Part shown: one piece after another, positions 9,681 to 18,689 of the stretch
Layout of the letters: each line of letters begins with the position of its first letter
How positions within the stretch are numbered: position 1 is the first letter of the stretch
The notes under the pieces: generated by a model
Seen by the model: only the letters and a program-made list of their open reading frames with translations
What the model was told of the DNA's origin: nothing
Databases searched by the model: none
Assembly (NCBI RefSeq): GCF_013377275.1
Contig: NZ_CP016615.1
Coordinates: forward strand, 434,001-498,000
Reading direction: 5' to 3'
From: Vespertiliibacter pulmonis
Lineage (GTDB): Bacteria > Pseudomonadota > Gammaproteobacteria > Enterobacterales > Pasteurellaceae
DNA: 64,000 nt
Position numbers and translations under genes: made by a program

Positions 9681-10628
9681 ATGGCACAACAATTACGCAT
9701 TGCAACTGTAACGCTTAACCCAGCCTTTGATTTAGTCGGCCGGTTAGCTCGCATTGAAATTGGTGAAGTAAATACCGTTGAAACACTCGGCATTTACCCA
9801 GCAGGAAAAGGAATTAATGTAGCTAAAGTATTAGCCGATCTTGGTGTTAATTTAAGCGTAACTGGTTTTTTAGGTGAGCAAAATCAAAGCGACTTTGTAG
9901 AACACTTCCAACAAAATCAGCTAACCGATCGCTTTTACCGTATTCAAGGGAAAACACGGATCAATGTAAAAATTACTGAAACAGAAGCCGATGTTACGGA
10001 TCTCAATTTTTTAGGTTTTGACGTTTCTGCTCAAGATTGGCAAAGCTTTTGCCAACAATCTCAACATTGGCACGAACATTTTGATCTCGTTGCCATTTGT
10101 GGCTCTTTACCAAAAGGTATTTTACCCGAACAATTTGCACAATGGCTCAATTCACTTTCAGCTCAAGGGTTAAAAATTGTGCTAGACAGTAGCAATGATG
10201 CTTTAAGCTACGGGCTAAAAGCAACACCGTGGTTAGTAAAACCAAATCGGCGAGAGCTAGAAATTTGGGCAAAGCGACCGCTTGCAACTCTTGATGAAAT
10301 TATTACGGCTGCTCAACAATTACAAGCTGAAGGCATCGAAAATGTCATTATATCAATGGGAGCGGAAGGTTCAATTTGGATTAACCACGAAGGTATTTTG
10401 CAAGCTCAACCACCTAAGTGTTCTAATATTGTTAGCACTGTAGGAGCAGGTGATTCAATGGTTGCAGGTCTGATTTATGGGCTATCTCAAGGGTGGAGCA
10501 AAGCAGATACATTGAAATTTGCAAGTGCCGTATCCGCTTTAGCGGTTTCCCAAAGCAATGTTGGCATTGCAGATATTACAGCCCTTAATCCAATTTTAGA
10601 GCAGGTGCAATTAATCTCGCATCTTTAA
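9681..10628 (+). CDS. fruK: 1-phosphofructokinase
   Basis: 315 aa, PfkB/ribokinase family. FruK converts fructose-1-phosphate, the product of the fructose PTS, to fructose-1,6-bisphosphate. The substrate-binding start TLNPAFDLV, the glycine-rich YPAGKGINVAKVL and the C-terminal ATP/catalytic motif VGAGDSMVAG are visible. The last contains the catalytic Asp. The gene starts 3 nt after the fruB stop and lies 35 nt before fruA, so it sits in the middle of one operon. Confidence 0.96.
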   Translation: MAQQLRIATVTLNPAFDLVGRLARIEIGEVNTVETLGIYPAGKGINVAKVLADLGVNLSVTGFLGEQNQSDFVEHFQQNQLTDRFYRIQGKTRINVKITETEADVTDLNFLGFDVSAQDWQSFCQQSQHWHEHFDLVAICGSLPKGILPEQFAQWLNSLSAQGLKIVLDSSNDALSYGLKATPWLVKPNRRELEIWAKRPLATLDEIITAAQQLQAEGIENVIISMGAEGSIWINHEGILQAQPPKCSNIVSTVGAGDSMVAGLIYGLSQGWSKADTLKFASAVSALAVSQSNVGIADITALNPILEQVQLISHL

Positions 10629-10663
10629 CTTAGACTTATTATTTAAAATATAGGAACTCAATA

Positions 10664-12325
10664 ATGAAAATTTCATTTGTATTCCCCCCACAGCTTGGAA
10701 AAGCACGTACTTTTCTGATCAATGAAGTATTATCAACTGTAGCAAAACAGCAAGGCTATACAGTTGTTACACCAGAACAAGCGGAATTCGTTGTGTTATT
10801 TGATCAACAAATTCCAGCGAATATTGCAGGCAAGCAAGGGGCAATTATCAACCTTGAACACGCCTTTACACAGCCAGAAACCTCTTTACAACAAGCGGTG
10901 AATTCTGCTCAAACTTTGCAAGCGACTCATCAAGATCTTGCAGAACCACTTTCAACAGTAAAAAACATTGTGGCAGTTACCGCTTGTCCAACAGGCGTTG
11001 CACACACATTTATGTCAGCAGAAGCCGTAGAAAATTATGCGAAAGCACAAGGTTGGAATATCAAAGTTGAAACCCGTGGGCAAGTTGGCGTGGGCAATGC
11101 AATCAGTGCAGAAGAGATTGCCGCAGCAGATTTAGTTTTTGTGGCCGCCGATATTGATATCGATCTAAACAAATTTGCAGGCAAGCCAATGTATCGAACC
11201 TCAACAGGATTAGCATTGAAAAAAACGGCTCAAGAATTTGATAACGCTTTCAAACAGGCCACTATTTACCAAAGCAGTAGTAGTAATGCAACAACGTCAA
11301 CTGAAGTAACAAATAACGAACGTAAAGGGATTTATAAACACCTAATGACAGGCGTTTCCCATATGTTACCGCTTGTCGTTGCAGGTGGATTACTTATTGC
11401 GATTTCATTTATGTTTGGGATTAAAGCCTTTGAAGATGCAAGCATCGCAGGCGGAATACCTAAAGCGTTAATGGATATTGGTGGCGGTTCAGCTTTCCAT
11501 TTAATGATTGCCGTCTTTGCAGGCTATGTTGCCTACTCAATCGCAGATCGACCTGGATTAGCAGTGGGTTTCATCGGTGGTATGTTAGCGACAACAGCAG
11601 GAGCTGGTATTTTAGGCGGTATTATTGCAGGCTTTCTCGCAGGCTATGTGGTGCAATTCCTGAATAATAAAATCCAACTTCCGCCAAGTTTAACGTCGTT
11701 AAAACCTATTTTAATCTTACCGCTATTAGGCAGTGCAATTGTCGGTTTAGCAATGATCTATCTCATCAATCCGCCTGTTTCTGCCATTATGGAAAGTTTA
11801 TCTAGCTGGCTAAAATCAATGGGCGATGTAAACGCTATCATACTTGGTATTATTTTAGGGGCAATGATGTGTATTGATATGGGCGGTCCAGTTAATAAAG
11901 CTGCCTACACATTCTCAGTCGGAATGTTAGCTTCTAACGTAAGCACACCAATGGCTGCCGTAATGGCAGCAGGTATGGTTCCCCCTATCGGAATGGCAAT
12001 TGCAACTTGGATTGCACGCAATAAATTTACCACGAATCAACGAGATGCAGGAAAAGCCTCATTTGTGTTGGGATTATGTTTTATTTCAGAAGGGGCATTA
12101 CCATTTGTTGCTGCTGATCCTGTGAGAGTTATTGCTACCTCTATTTTAGGCGGTGCTACGGCTGGTGCAATTTCTTTAGGGCTAGATATTAGCTTACAAG
12201 CACCTCATGGTGGGTTATTCGTTATCCCATTTGTGTCTCAACCTCTCTACTATTTAGCTGCCATTGCTATTGGTTCATTAGTTACGGGTTTTAGCTATGC
12301 CCTTATTAAGCCTAAACAAGCGTAA
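10664..12325 (+). CDS. fruA: PTS fructose-specific EIIBC component
   Basis: 553 aa (E. coli 563). An N-terminal EIIB'-like domain without an obvious active Cys (about residues 1-95) is followed by a functional EIIB domain. Its phosphocysteine is C108 in VTACPTGVAHTF. A hydrophobic EIIC permease domain (about 230-550) follows, with the family motif IDMGGPVNKAAY. FruA takes up fructose as fructose-1-phosphate across the inner membrane. Two USS cores fall in the gene: one at 10891 in the inter-domain region and one at 10979-10987 encoding Thr-Ala-Cys of the active site. A strong terminator follows. Confidence 0.96.
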   Translation: MKISFVFPPQLGKARTFLINEVLSTVAKQQGYTVVTPEQAEFVVLFDQQIPANIAGKQGAIINLEHAFTQPETSLQQAVNSAQTLQATHQDLAEPLSTVKNIVAVTACPTGVAHTFMSAEAVENYAKAQGWNIKVETRGQVGVGNAISAEEIAAADLVFVAADIDIDLNKFAGKPMYRTSTGLALKKTAQEFDNAFKQATIYQSSSSNATTSTEVTNNERKGIYKHLMTGVSHMLPLVVAGGLLIAISFMFGIKAFEDASIAGGIPKALMDIGGGSAFHLMIAVFAGYVAYSIADRPGLAVGFIGGMLATTAGAGILGGIIAGFLAGYVVQFLNNKIQLPPSLTSLKPILILPLLGSAIVGLAMIYLINPPVSAIMESLSSWLKSMGDVNAIILGIILGAMMCIDMGGPVNKAAYTFSVGMLASNVSTPMAAVMAAGMVPPIGMAIATWIARNKFTTNQRDAGKASFVLGLCFISEGALPFVAADPVRVIATSILGGATAGAISLGLDISLQAPHGGLFVIPFVSQPLYYLAAIAIGSLVTGFSYALIKPKQA

Positions 12326-12354
12326 TTTTAGCTCATTTCAGTGAAACTAATTTT

Positions 12355-12387
12355 CAAAAAACGGGATAAACACTATCCCGTTTTTTT
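12355..12387 (+). terminator. Rho-independent terminator of the fruBKA operon
   Basis: AAAAAACGGGATA (12356-12368) pairs perfectly with TATCCCGTTTTTT (12374-12386) around AACAC, followed by a T-run. It lies 30 nt after the fruA stop. The A-tract and T-tract on the two sides would also allow some activity on the other strand. Confidence 0.93.
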
Positions 12388-12449
12388 ATTTACTCGAATT
12401 AACGTATAATAGCCTAAATTTCTCCTTATTTTATTGATTAAGGAATCGT

Positions 12450-13385
12450 ATGACACACTTATCTTCCGCCCAAGAAACCTTAGGACTCTATTCTCAAGCA
12501 ATTCTTCGTTTAAACCAAAACTTAAATGAAAATTTCAACCATGCTGTTGAAATGATTCTACATTGTGAAGGTCGAATTGTGGTTGCAGGTATCGGTAAGT
12601 CAGGGCTAGTTGGCAAAAAAATGGTTGCTACATTTGCCTCAACAGGTACACCTAGCTTTTTCTTACACCCAACAGAAGCTTTTCACGGTGATTTAGGTAT
12701 GCTCAAGCCCGTTGATATCGTGATTTTAATTTCATATAGTGGGGAAACTGATGATGTCAATAAACTTATCCCAAGCCTGAAAAATTTTGGCAATAAAATC
12801 ATTGCAATGACGGGCAATGAAAATTCAACACTTGCTCGCTATGCCGATATCGTTCTCAATATAAATATAGAACGAGAAGCCTGTCCAAATAATCTTGCAC
12901 CAACTACATCAAGCCTTGTAACAATGGCACTCGGTGATGCGTTAGCCATTGCACTTATCAAAGCTCGGGATTTCCGCAGTGAAGATTTCGCACGCTATCA
13001 CCCAGGCGGTAGTTTAGGACGAAAATTACTTTGTCGAGTGCGTGATGTCATGCAACGTAAGCTACCAACTACCCCACCAGAAAGCCTATTTGGCGACTGC
13101 CTTAACGTAATGAATGAAGGAAGAATGGGCGTTGCACTAGTAATGCAAGCGGATAGATTACTTGGAATAATTACCGATGGTGATATTAGACGAACGCTGG
13201 CTCAATTTGGAGCTGATAGCTTACAAAAAACGGCAAAAGAAATAATGACACATCAACCTAAAACTATTTTAGATAGCACGTTTTTAGCCCACGCTGAAGA
13301 ATTGATGAAAGAAAAACATATCCATTCACTCATTGCTGTTGATGAACAAGGCAAAGTAACAGGTATTGTGGAATTTTCAAGCTAA
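12450..13385 (+). CDS. kdsD: Arabinose-5-phosphate isomerase (KdsD/KpsF family)
   Basis: 311 aa. An N-terminal SIS sugar-isomerase domain (about residues 30-180) carries GIGKSG with K50, PTEAFHGD and REACPNNLAPT. The motif RYHPGGSLGR follows. Two CBS domains fill about 200-311. The enzyme turns ribulose-5-phosphate into arabinose-5-phosphate, the first committed step to KDO for LPS inner core. KdsC, a later step, is also in this window (46451). The paralogue GutQ has the same architecture, but this is the only copy seen and no sorbitol genes are near. RBS AAGGAA. The stop overlaps greB by one base (TAATG). Confidence 0.93.
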   Translation: MTHLSSAQETLGLYSQAILRLNQNLNENFNHAVEMILHCEGRIVVAGIGKSGLVGKKMVATFASTGTPSFFLHPTEAFHGDLGMLKPVDIVILISYSGETDDVNKLIPSLKNFGNKIIAMTGNENSTLARYADIVLNINIEREACPNNLAPTTSSLVTMALGDALAIALIKARDFRSEDFARYHPGGSLGRKLLCRVRDVMQRKLPTTPPESLFGDCLNVMNEGRMGVALVMQADRLLGIITDGDIRRTLAQFGADSLQKTAKEIMTHQPKTILDSTFLAHAEELMKEKHIHSLIAVDEQGKVTGIVEFSS

Positions 13386-13867
13386 TGGCAAAATCAAACT
13401 ACATCACTCGCCAAGGCTGGCAAGCCTTAGACCAAGAGCTAAAATACCTCTGGAAAGAAGAACGTCCTAAAGTTACTCAAGCGGTATCTGATGCCGCAGC
13501 CCTCGGCGACCGCAGTGAAAATGCTGAATATATTTACGGTAAACGCCGACTGCGAGAAATAGACCGCCGAGTACGCTTTCTCAGTAAACGGTTAGAGGTA
13601 TTAAAAATTGTTGATTATCACCCCAGCCAAGAGGGTAAAGTTTTTTTCGGTGCGTGGGTGGAACTAGAAAATGAAGATGGAGAAATTAAACAGCATCGTC
13701 TTGTAGGCACGGATGAATTTGATCCTGCAAAAAATTGGATTTCAATTGACTCCCCTGTTGCTAGAGCGTTAATTGGTAAACAAATTGATGATGAAATTCA
13801 CGTTGAAGTGCCTTCGGGAAAAATCACACTTTACGTCAATAAAATTTGGTATGAGAAAAATAGCTAG
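13385..13867 (+). CDS. greB: Transcription elongation factor GreB
   Basis: 160 aa. GreB enters the RNA polymerase secondary channel and stimulates cleavage of backtracked RNA. The N-terminal coiled coil (about residues 1-75) has its tip at the acidic ALGDRSENAEY, with the two catalytic acidic residues conserved. The C-terminal FKBP-like domain includes the GreB signature FFGAWVELENEDGE. Translational coupling to kdsD through TAATG is likely. It converges on norM across an inverted USS pair. Confidence 0.95.
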   Translation: MAKSNYITRQGWQALDQELKYLWKEERPKVTQAVSDAAALGDRSENAEYIYGKRRLREIDRRVRFLSKRLEVLKIVDYHPSQEGKVFFGAWVELENEDGEIKQHRLVGTDEFDPAKNWISIDSPVARALIGKQIDDEIHVEVPSGKITLYVNKIWYEKNS

Positions 13868-13883
13868 CCAAATATAGAATGCA

Positions 13884-13937
13884 ACAAGCGGTCAGATAAA
13901 TGAAAAAATTGCAAATTTCACTCAAATCTAACCGCTT
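13884..13937. terminator. Inverted USS pair between greB and norM
   Basis: AAGCGGTCAGAT (13886-13897) pairs with ATCTAACCGCTT (13926-13937), 11 of 12 matching. ACAAGCGGT begins at 13884 and the spacer contains TTGCAAATTT of the extended USS. It lies between convergent genes, so it can terminate from both sides. The second arm is a partial USS (ACCGCTTAT). Confidence 0.65.
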
Positions 13938-13954
13938 ATTTATTACTTATTAGC

Positions 13955-15346
13955 CTATCTAATCGATTCTAATTTCGCAATCAATTCCTGTTCAGGAATA
14001 GATTGAATTTTACGCATTTGGTAAAATAGTAATCCACTTGCTAACGTTAAACAAATACAAAACATTAACCAAAACCCTGCTGCGCCCATTGGCTCAACAA
14101 TCCAATTAGTCATAGACAACACATAACCAAATGGAATGCCCAATCCCCAATAACATAGCAATGTAATCACTAACGTTGGTTTCGTATGTTTATAGCCTCT
14201 CATAATGCCATTACATACCACTTGAATTGCATCTGGGATCTGATAAATCGCAGCAAATACTAGTAATCCCGAAGCCATTAGTACTGAAGTTGGATCACTT
14301 GTAAATGCCTTTGGAATCGTTCCTCTCAATACCAACATAATTAATGCCATAATTAACGACATTGCGATACCAGTAAAAATGGCGTGATAGCTTAAACATT
14401 TAGCTGTCTCCAGTTGCTTTTTACCAAGTGTTTTCCCTACTAAAATAGTGGTCGCAATACCAAATGAAAGCGGTAACATAAAAAAGAATGAACTTGTTTG
14501 CAACGCAATCTGATGGCTAGCCACTGCTTGTGAACCAAGCGGAGAGATTACGAGTGAAGAAGCAGAAAATAACATAACCTCTGTGAGCAATGCAAAACCA
14601 ATAGGCAGCCCTAACTTAAAGAGTTTGGTAAGCGTTATAACACTTGGCATCTCTAACCATTTATCAAATAATTTAATATCTCTCTGAGCTTTATTCACAT
14701 AGCAATAATGCAACATTAACCCAAACATTACCCAATTTGCAATTGCCGTTGCAACACCACACCCAACAGCCCCCATTGCAGGTAAGCCAAATTTACCAAA
14801 AATAAAAATATAGTTTAGCGGGATATTTAAAAGTAAAGCAAAGAAGGTAATCATCATTGCTGGTTTCGGATTCGCTAATCCATCATTCAAACAACGCAAA
14901 TTAACAGATAAGAGTGCAGGTATAACTCCAATACATAAAACGGCTAAATACTGCTGTGCTTTACCAGAAAAATCTTTCGGGGCATTCATAAAATCTAAGA
15001 AAATATGGCTGTTTAAACAGACCACTAACAATAGAATGCCAAAAAAAGAGGCAATCCAAAAGCCTTGCCGAATTTGATGTGCAATTAAATCTCGGCGACC
15101 CGCACCATTTAAATAAGAGACGGTTGGGGTAATCGCATTTAAGATCCCTAATACAAAAAGGAAAAGCGGGAAATAAATAGAATTACTTACCGCAATCGCT
15201 GACACATCAGCATCGCTCACAAGCCCAGCCATAATGATATCGGATAATCCCATTCCCGATGTCGCAAGTTGTGAAATTAAAATTGGAATAGATAATTTAA
15301 GTAAATTCCTCGTATTTTCAGGATATTTTTGCCATTGAAAATTCAT
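13955..15346 (-). CDS. norM: MATE family multidrug efflux protein (NorM/HmrM-like)
   Basis: 463 aa with about 12 hydrophobic segments and the two-fold internal repeat of MATE transporters. The N-terminal motif ISQLATSGMGLSDIIMAG contains the typical conserved Gln and Asp. Related proteins (Vibrio NorM, H. influenzae HmrM) are Na+- or H+-coupled exporters of cationic drugs such as fluoroquinolones, dyes and deoxycholate. Substrates here are inferred only. It lies 15 nt downstream of rluA on the same strand, so the two are probably co-transcribed. RBS AAAGAG. Confidence 0.9.
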   Translation of the reverse strand: MNFQWQKYPENTRNLLKLSIPILISQLATSGMGLSDIIMAGLVSDADVSAIAVSNSIYFPLFLFVLGILNAITPTVSYLNGAGRRDLIAHQIRQGFWIASFFGILLLVVCLNSHIFLDFMNAPKDFSGKAQQYLAVLCIGVIPALLSVNLRCLNDGLANPKPAMMITFFALLLNIPLNYIFIFGKFGLPAMGAVGCGVATAIANWVMFGLMLHYCYVNKAQRDIKLFDKWLEMPSVITLTKLFKLGLPIGFALLTEVMLFSASSLVISPLGSQAVASHQIALQTSSFFFMLPLSFGIATTILVGKTLGKKQLETAKCLSYHAIFTGIAMSLIMALIMLVLRGTIPKAFTSDPTSVLMASGLLVFAAIYQIPDAIQVVCNGIMRGYKHTKPTLVITLLCYWGLGIPFGYVLSMTNWIVEPMGAAGFWLMFCICLTLASGLLFYQMRKIQSIPEQELIAKLESIR

Positions 15347-15361
15347 ATTTTTCTCTTTATT

Positions 15362-16030
15362 TTAAAAATCAGGAGAAACACTAAATGTCATCGGCTCACC
15401 CGTTATAGGGTGAGTAATGGAGAGTGATTCAGCGTGCAAACATAACCGTGGAGCAAGACTGCGAGCCAACGGATTTGCATAAAATTTATCGCCTAAAATA
15501 GGGTGTCCTAACGCCAAACTATGCACACGTAGTTGATGCGAACGCCCTGTATAAGGCGTTAATTTCACACGGGTTGTATTATTCGGATAATGGGCAAGCA
15601 CTTCATAAAAAGTAACCGCTTGTTTGCCCCGCTCAAAACAAATTTTTTGGCGAGGGCGATTTTCCCAATCACAAATCAACGGGAAATTAATTTCACCAAC
15701 ATCGCCAACTTTATCGCCTAATTTCCCCCATAATAATGCTTGATAATGCTTTTTCGGTTCTCTCTCCCGAAATTGACGTTTCAGCTCTTTTTCTGCCACT
15801 TTGCTTAATGCAAACAGTAAAATACCGCTTGTTGCCATATCGAGCCGATGAGCTGGCTCAGTAAAACCATATTTTTGTTGCACCCGCACCATTGCACTAT
15901 CTTGATATTCAGGGCGATTACCCGGTACAGAAAGTAAGCCACTCGGCTTATTTAACACTAAAATATGATTATCACGATAAACTTCATCTAACCAAGGAAC
16001 GGTTGGGGGATTATATTCGATGAGTGCCAT
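15362..16030 (-). CDS. rluA: Dual-specificity 23S rRNA/tRNA pseudouridine synthase RluA
   Basis: 222 aa, single catalytic domain without an S4 domain, matching E. coli RluA (219 aa). The catalytic Asp is in HRLDMATSG. Later conserved blocks are KHYQALLWG and TPYTGRSHQLRVH. RluA makes pseudouridine 746 in 23S rRNA and pseudouridine 32 in some tRNAs. In E. coli rluA is next to rapA. Here the same pair is separated by two plus-strand genes (DUF533 and pentapeptide), which look like an insertion. Two USS cores lie within the gene (15615 and 15824). Confidence 0.92.
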   Translation of the reverse strand: MALIEYNPPTVPWLDEVYRDNHILVLNKPSGLLSVPGNRPEYQDSAMVRVQQKYGFTEPAHRLDMATSGILLFALSKVAEKELKRQFREREPKKHYQALLWGKLGDKVGDVGEINFPLICDWENRPRQKICFERGKQAVTFYEVLAHYPNNTTRVKLTPYTGRSHQLRVHSLALGHPILGDKFYANPLARSLAPRLCLHAESLSITHPITGEPMTFSVSPDF

Positions 16031-16185
16031 AGAATTTCTAGTTGGTAAATTGGCGTAATTCTAGCATAGAAATAAAACAGAATCTCAAACAAAATCACAA
16101 CAGCTAAGGAACATTCCGACTAATGCTTAGTCAAATAATTATCTGTTATGTAATTCTATTTTTTATTCACTCAAAAGGAAACCCT

Positions 16186-16821
16186 ATGAATTTTAACGAC
16201 ATTTTATCAACAGTGCTAAACACTGCTAAACAATCAGCGGAAAATATGCGTAAACCGAGCGAAAATACGGCAGATACTATCAATAAAATAGGTGGAGGCA
16301 CGGCATTAGTCGGTATTTTATCTATGATTTTAGGCAGAAATGGCGGAGCAAGTTTAACCAAACTTGGTTCATTAGCCGTACTTGGCAACATTGCTTACCA
16401 AGCCTATCAAGCATACCAACAAAACCAAGCAAACAGCCAGCATTTAACGGCAACTGATTTTGAACAAAATACAGTACATTCTGAAGAAAAAAGCACACTG
16501 ATTTTACGCACAATGATCGCAGCCGCCTTATCAGACGGAGAACTTGATGATAACGAACAAGCGTTAATTGAACGTGAAGCAGGCAACGATCCACAATTAC
16601 AACAGTGGCTCATCAATGAAATTCAACACCCAATTTCGATTACTGAAATCGCCCAACTTGTTGGCAATAACATAGCCCTTGCCAGCCAAGTGTATCTCGC
16701 TGCTCGAGTAGTGTGCAAAGATCTCTCTCGCAAAGAGATTATCTTCTTATCACAGCTCGCAGACGCACTCAAACTTGACGAAGCCTTAGTCGAACAGCTT
16801 GAAAAACAAGCAGAAAACTAA
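16186..16821 (+). CDS. DUF533 / YebE-like TerB-domain protein
   Basis: 211 aa from ATG 16186, chosen because AAGGAA lies just upstream; the longer reading from 16123 adds a hydrophobic stretch without a ribosome site. The N-terminal part has a Gly/Leu-rich weakly hydrophobic region (about residues 35-75, GGGTALVGILSMILG) and then a Q/Y-rich linker. The C-terminal half is an acidic helical TerB-like domain beginning LRTMIAAALSDGELDDNEQ. This pattern is that of the E. coli YebE inner-membrane family. The biochemical function is unknown. A terminator follows. Confidence 0.75.
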   Translation: MNFNDILSTVLNTAKQSAENMRKPSENTADTINKIGGGTALVGILSMILGRNGGASLTKLGSLAVLGNIAYQAYQAYQQNQANSQHLTATDFEQNTVHSEEKSTLILRTMIAAALSDGELDDNEQALIEREAGNDPQLQQWLINEIQHPISITEIAQLVGNNIALASQVYLAARVVCKDLSRKEIIFLSQLADALKLDEALVEQLEKQAEN

Positions 16822-16839
16822 ATATTTTAATCACACAAC

Positions 16840-16863
16840 AAAACGGGCATTGCCCGTTTTTTA
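16840..16863 (+). terminator. Rho-independent terminator after the DUF533 gene
   Basis: AAAACGGGCA and TGCCCGTTTT form a near-perfect palindromic hairpin ending in T6, 18 nt after the stop codon. Confidence 0.9.
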
Positions 16864-16938
16864 TTTGCAAAAATTTATTTAAACTAACCGCTTAGTTTTG
16901 TAGAATAACAAAATATACTAAATATTTAGGGCTTTTCT

Positions 16939-18612
16939 ATGAAAAAGTTTTTTAGAATAAATGTAATTGCTGTCATATTTTCTGTAATAATCACAGCAAG
17001 TACGATTTATTTTTTTATAAAAGATATAGATTTTGCAAGTTTAATTACAACCGATACTATAAAATTTAATCAAGAAGATATTTTAAATATATTAAAATCG
17101 CCTGGTATATGGAACCTTGCTATATTGCTAATATCTTTACCTACATTATTTATTATTTGGAATATTCGAGATCAAAATGCAACCCAACAAATCGAAAACC
17201 AACGTAAAGACATCAATTTAAAAGAGTTCCAAAAAATTGCCGAATGGGTAAGTGGTGCACATTTAATTGAAGAGGAAATTACAGATAAACTAACAAACAC
17301 CTCAGAAAATATTTTAAATACGCAACTCACAGAACAAACCATTAAATATACTCAACCGAATAGCCAACAATCTATCCCAACCTTTAGTAAACGAGATGGG
17401 GCTGTTGGGCTACAAATCGCCGCCATTTATAACCTATTACCCTTCTTCCAAGGCAAACACGGCGAAGACTTCCGCAAACCTGCCCTTAACCTGCTGACTT
17501 CTGCTTGGCTAGCACTGCAACAAAAGGAAGTGTTAAAACTAGAACAAATAAATATATTTGAAAATAAACGAGAATTTAACAATCAAATTAAAATTATACG
17601 GCAAAAAGCGAAATCCCCTATCGGTATTGCTCTTACTGAAGTATTACTCTCTGATGGCGGAAATAATCTCCTGAAATTCCCAGGAGTTTTCCCTAATCTT
17701 AATTTAGCAGGAATGGATTTTCACCTACCTGGGCTAGATAAAAAGGTATTAACCCTATTTAAAAAAGCTAAAAATTGCCGAAGTATTAATTTAATAGGGG
17801 CTAATTTACAAAAGGCTAATTTACAAGGGGCTAATTTACAAGGGGCTGATTTACAAGGGGCTATATTACAAGGGGCTATATTACAAGGGGCTATATTACA
17901 AGGGGCTATATTACTAGGGGCTATATTACGAGGGGCTATATTACGAGGGGCTATATTACGAGGGGCTCATTTACAAAGGGCTCATTTACAAAGGGCTCAT
18001 TTACAAGAGGCTGATTTACAAGGGGCTATATTACAAGGGGCTGGTTTACAAGGTGCTAATTTACAAAAGGCTCATTTACAAGGGGCTCATTTACAAGGGG
18101 CTCATTTACAAGGGGCTCACTTACAAGATGCTAATTTACACAAGACTGATTTACAAGAGGCTAATTTATACAAGACTGACTTACAATGGGCTGATTTACA
18201 AGAGGTTAATTTATACAAGAGTGATTTACATGAAGCTAATTTACAAAAAGCTCATTTACAAGGGGCCAATTTACAAGGGGCCAATTTACAAGGGGCTAAT
18301 TTACAAGGGGCTAATTTACAAGAATCTAACTTATTAGGCGTTAAGTTATCAAACACTATGCTATCAGCTGCTATCACATTTACAGGAAGTATTATTGATA
18401 ATAAAACAAACTCTACTGAAATATTAGATAGCATTAAATCTCAAGGTGGTATTATTCTTTATAATAGCGTAAATAAAGAAGATAAAGAAATACGTATTCG
18501 AGTTATCGATAAACAAGATAATAAAATTAAACATCTCTATTATATAGATTATCCTCTCGATCTAGAAAAAACCCGTGAAGAAAATCCCGCTTGGGACATT
18601 GATTATAATTGA
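16939..18612 (+). CDS. Membrane-anchored pentapeptide-repeat protein
   Basis: 557 aa. There are two hydrophobic segments near residues 8-28 and 53-73. A helical region follows with the block RDGAVGLQIAAIYNLLPFF (about 154-172). About 35 uninterrupted pentapeptides run from residue 288 to 462, mostly A(N/D/H/I)LQG, and then comes a non-repeat C-terminal tail. Pentapeptide repeats fold into a right-handed quadrilateral beta-helix. Some such proteins mimic DNA and protect gyrase, but nothing here shows that role. The encoding DNA is a nearly perfect 15-bp tandem repeat. The function is not recognised. It is flanked by terminators and separates rluA from rapA, so it is probably an acquired single-gene unit. 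Confidence 0.85.
   Translation: MKKFFRINVIAVIFSVIITASTIYFFIKDIDFASLITTDTIKFNQEDILNILKSPGIWNLAILLISLPTLFIIWNIRDQNATQQIENQRKDINLKEFQKIAEWVSGAHLIEEEITDKLTNTSENILNTQLTEQTIKYTQPNSQQSIPTFSKRDGAVGLQIAAIYNLLPFFQGKHGEDFRKPALNLLTSAWLALQQKEVLKLEQINIFENKREFNNQIKIIRQKAKSPIGIALTEVLLSDGGNNLLKFPGVFPNLNLAGMDFHLPGLDKKVLTLFKKAKNCRSINLIGANLQKANLQGANLQGADLQGAILQGAILQGAILQGAILLGAILRGAILRGAILRGAHLQRAHLQRAHLQEADLQGAILQGAGLQGANLQKAHLQGAHLQGAHLQGAHLQDANLHKTDLQEANLYKTDLQWADLQEVNLYKSDLHEANLQKAHLQGANLQGANLQGANLQGANLQESNLLGVKLSNTMLSAAITFTGSIIDNKTNSTEILDSIKSQGGIILYNSVNKEDKEIRIRVIDKQDNKIKHLYYIDYPLDLEKTREENPAWDIDYN
17800..18324 (+). repeat. 15-bp tandem repeat array (35 units) inside the pentapeptide gene
   Basis: Thirty-five in-frame 15-bp units occupy 525 bp with the consensus GCTAATTTACAAGGG. 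Leucine is TTA in every unit, and several neighbouring units are identical over the full 15 bp (for example three AILQG units from 17860 and three ANLQG units near 18265). Because the unit is a multiple of three and stop-free, gain or loss of units by slippage keeps the frame. Confidence 0.95.
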
Positions 18613-18621
18613 ATAGAAATA

Positions 18622-18655
18622 AATAAAAGCTCAAAGTATTCTTTGAGCTTTTATT
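18622..18655. terminator. Bidirectional terminator between pentapeptide gene and rapA
   Basis: AATAAAAGCTCAAAG (18622-18636) and CTTTGAGCTTTTATT (18641-18655) are a perfect 15-bp stem with a 4-nt loop. The A/T tracts serve both the plus-strand pentapeptide gene and minus-strand rapA. A USS core (18679-18687) lies between it and the rapA stop. Confidence 0.9.
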
Positions 18656-18689
18656 TTGCAAAAAATTTGCGTAATCGAACCGCTTGTAG

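Noticed and set aside
17800-18324. Possible CRISPR-like or satellite array
   Set aside because: Units are contiguous 15-bp coding repeats without spacers and lie in frame within a long gene, so this is a protein repeat.
18053-18337. Second open frame through the pentapeptide repeat array
   Set aside because: A stop-free 15-bp repeat keeps more than one frame open. This one has a low-complexity product and no start context.
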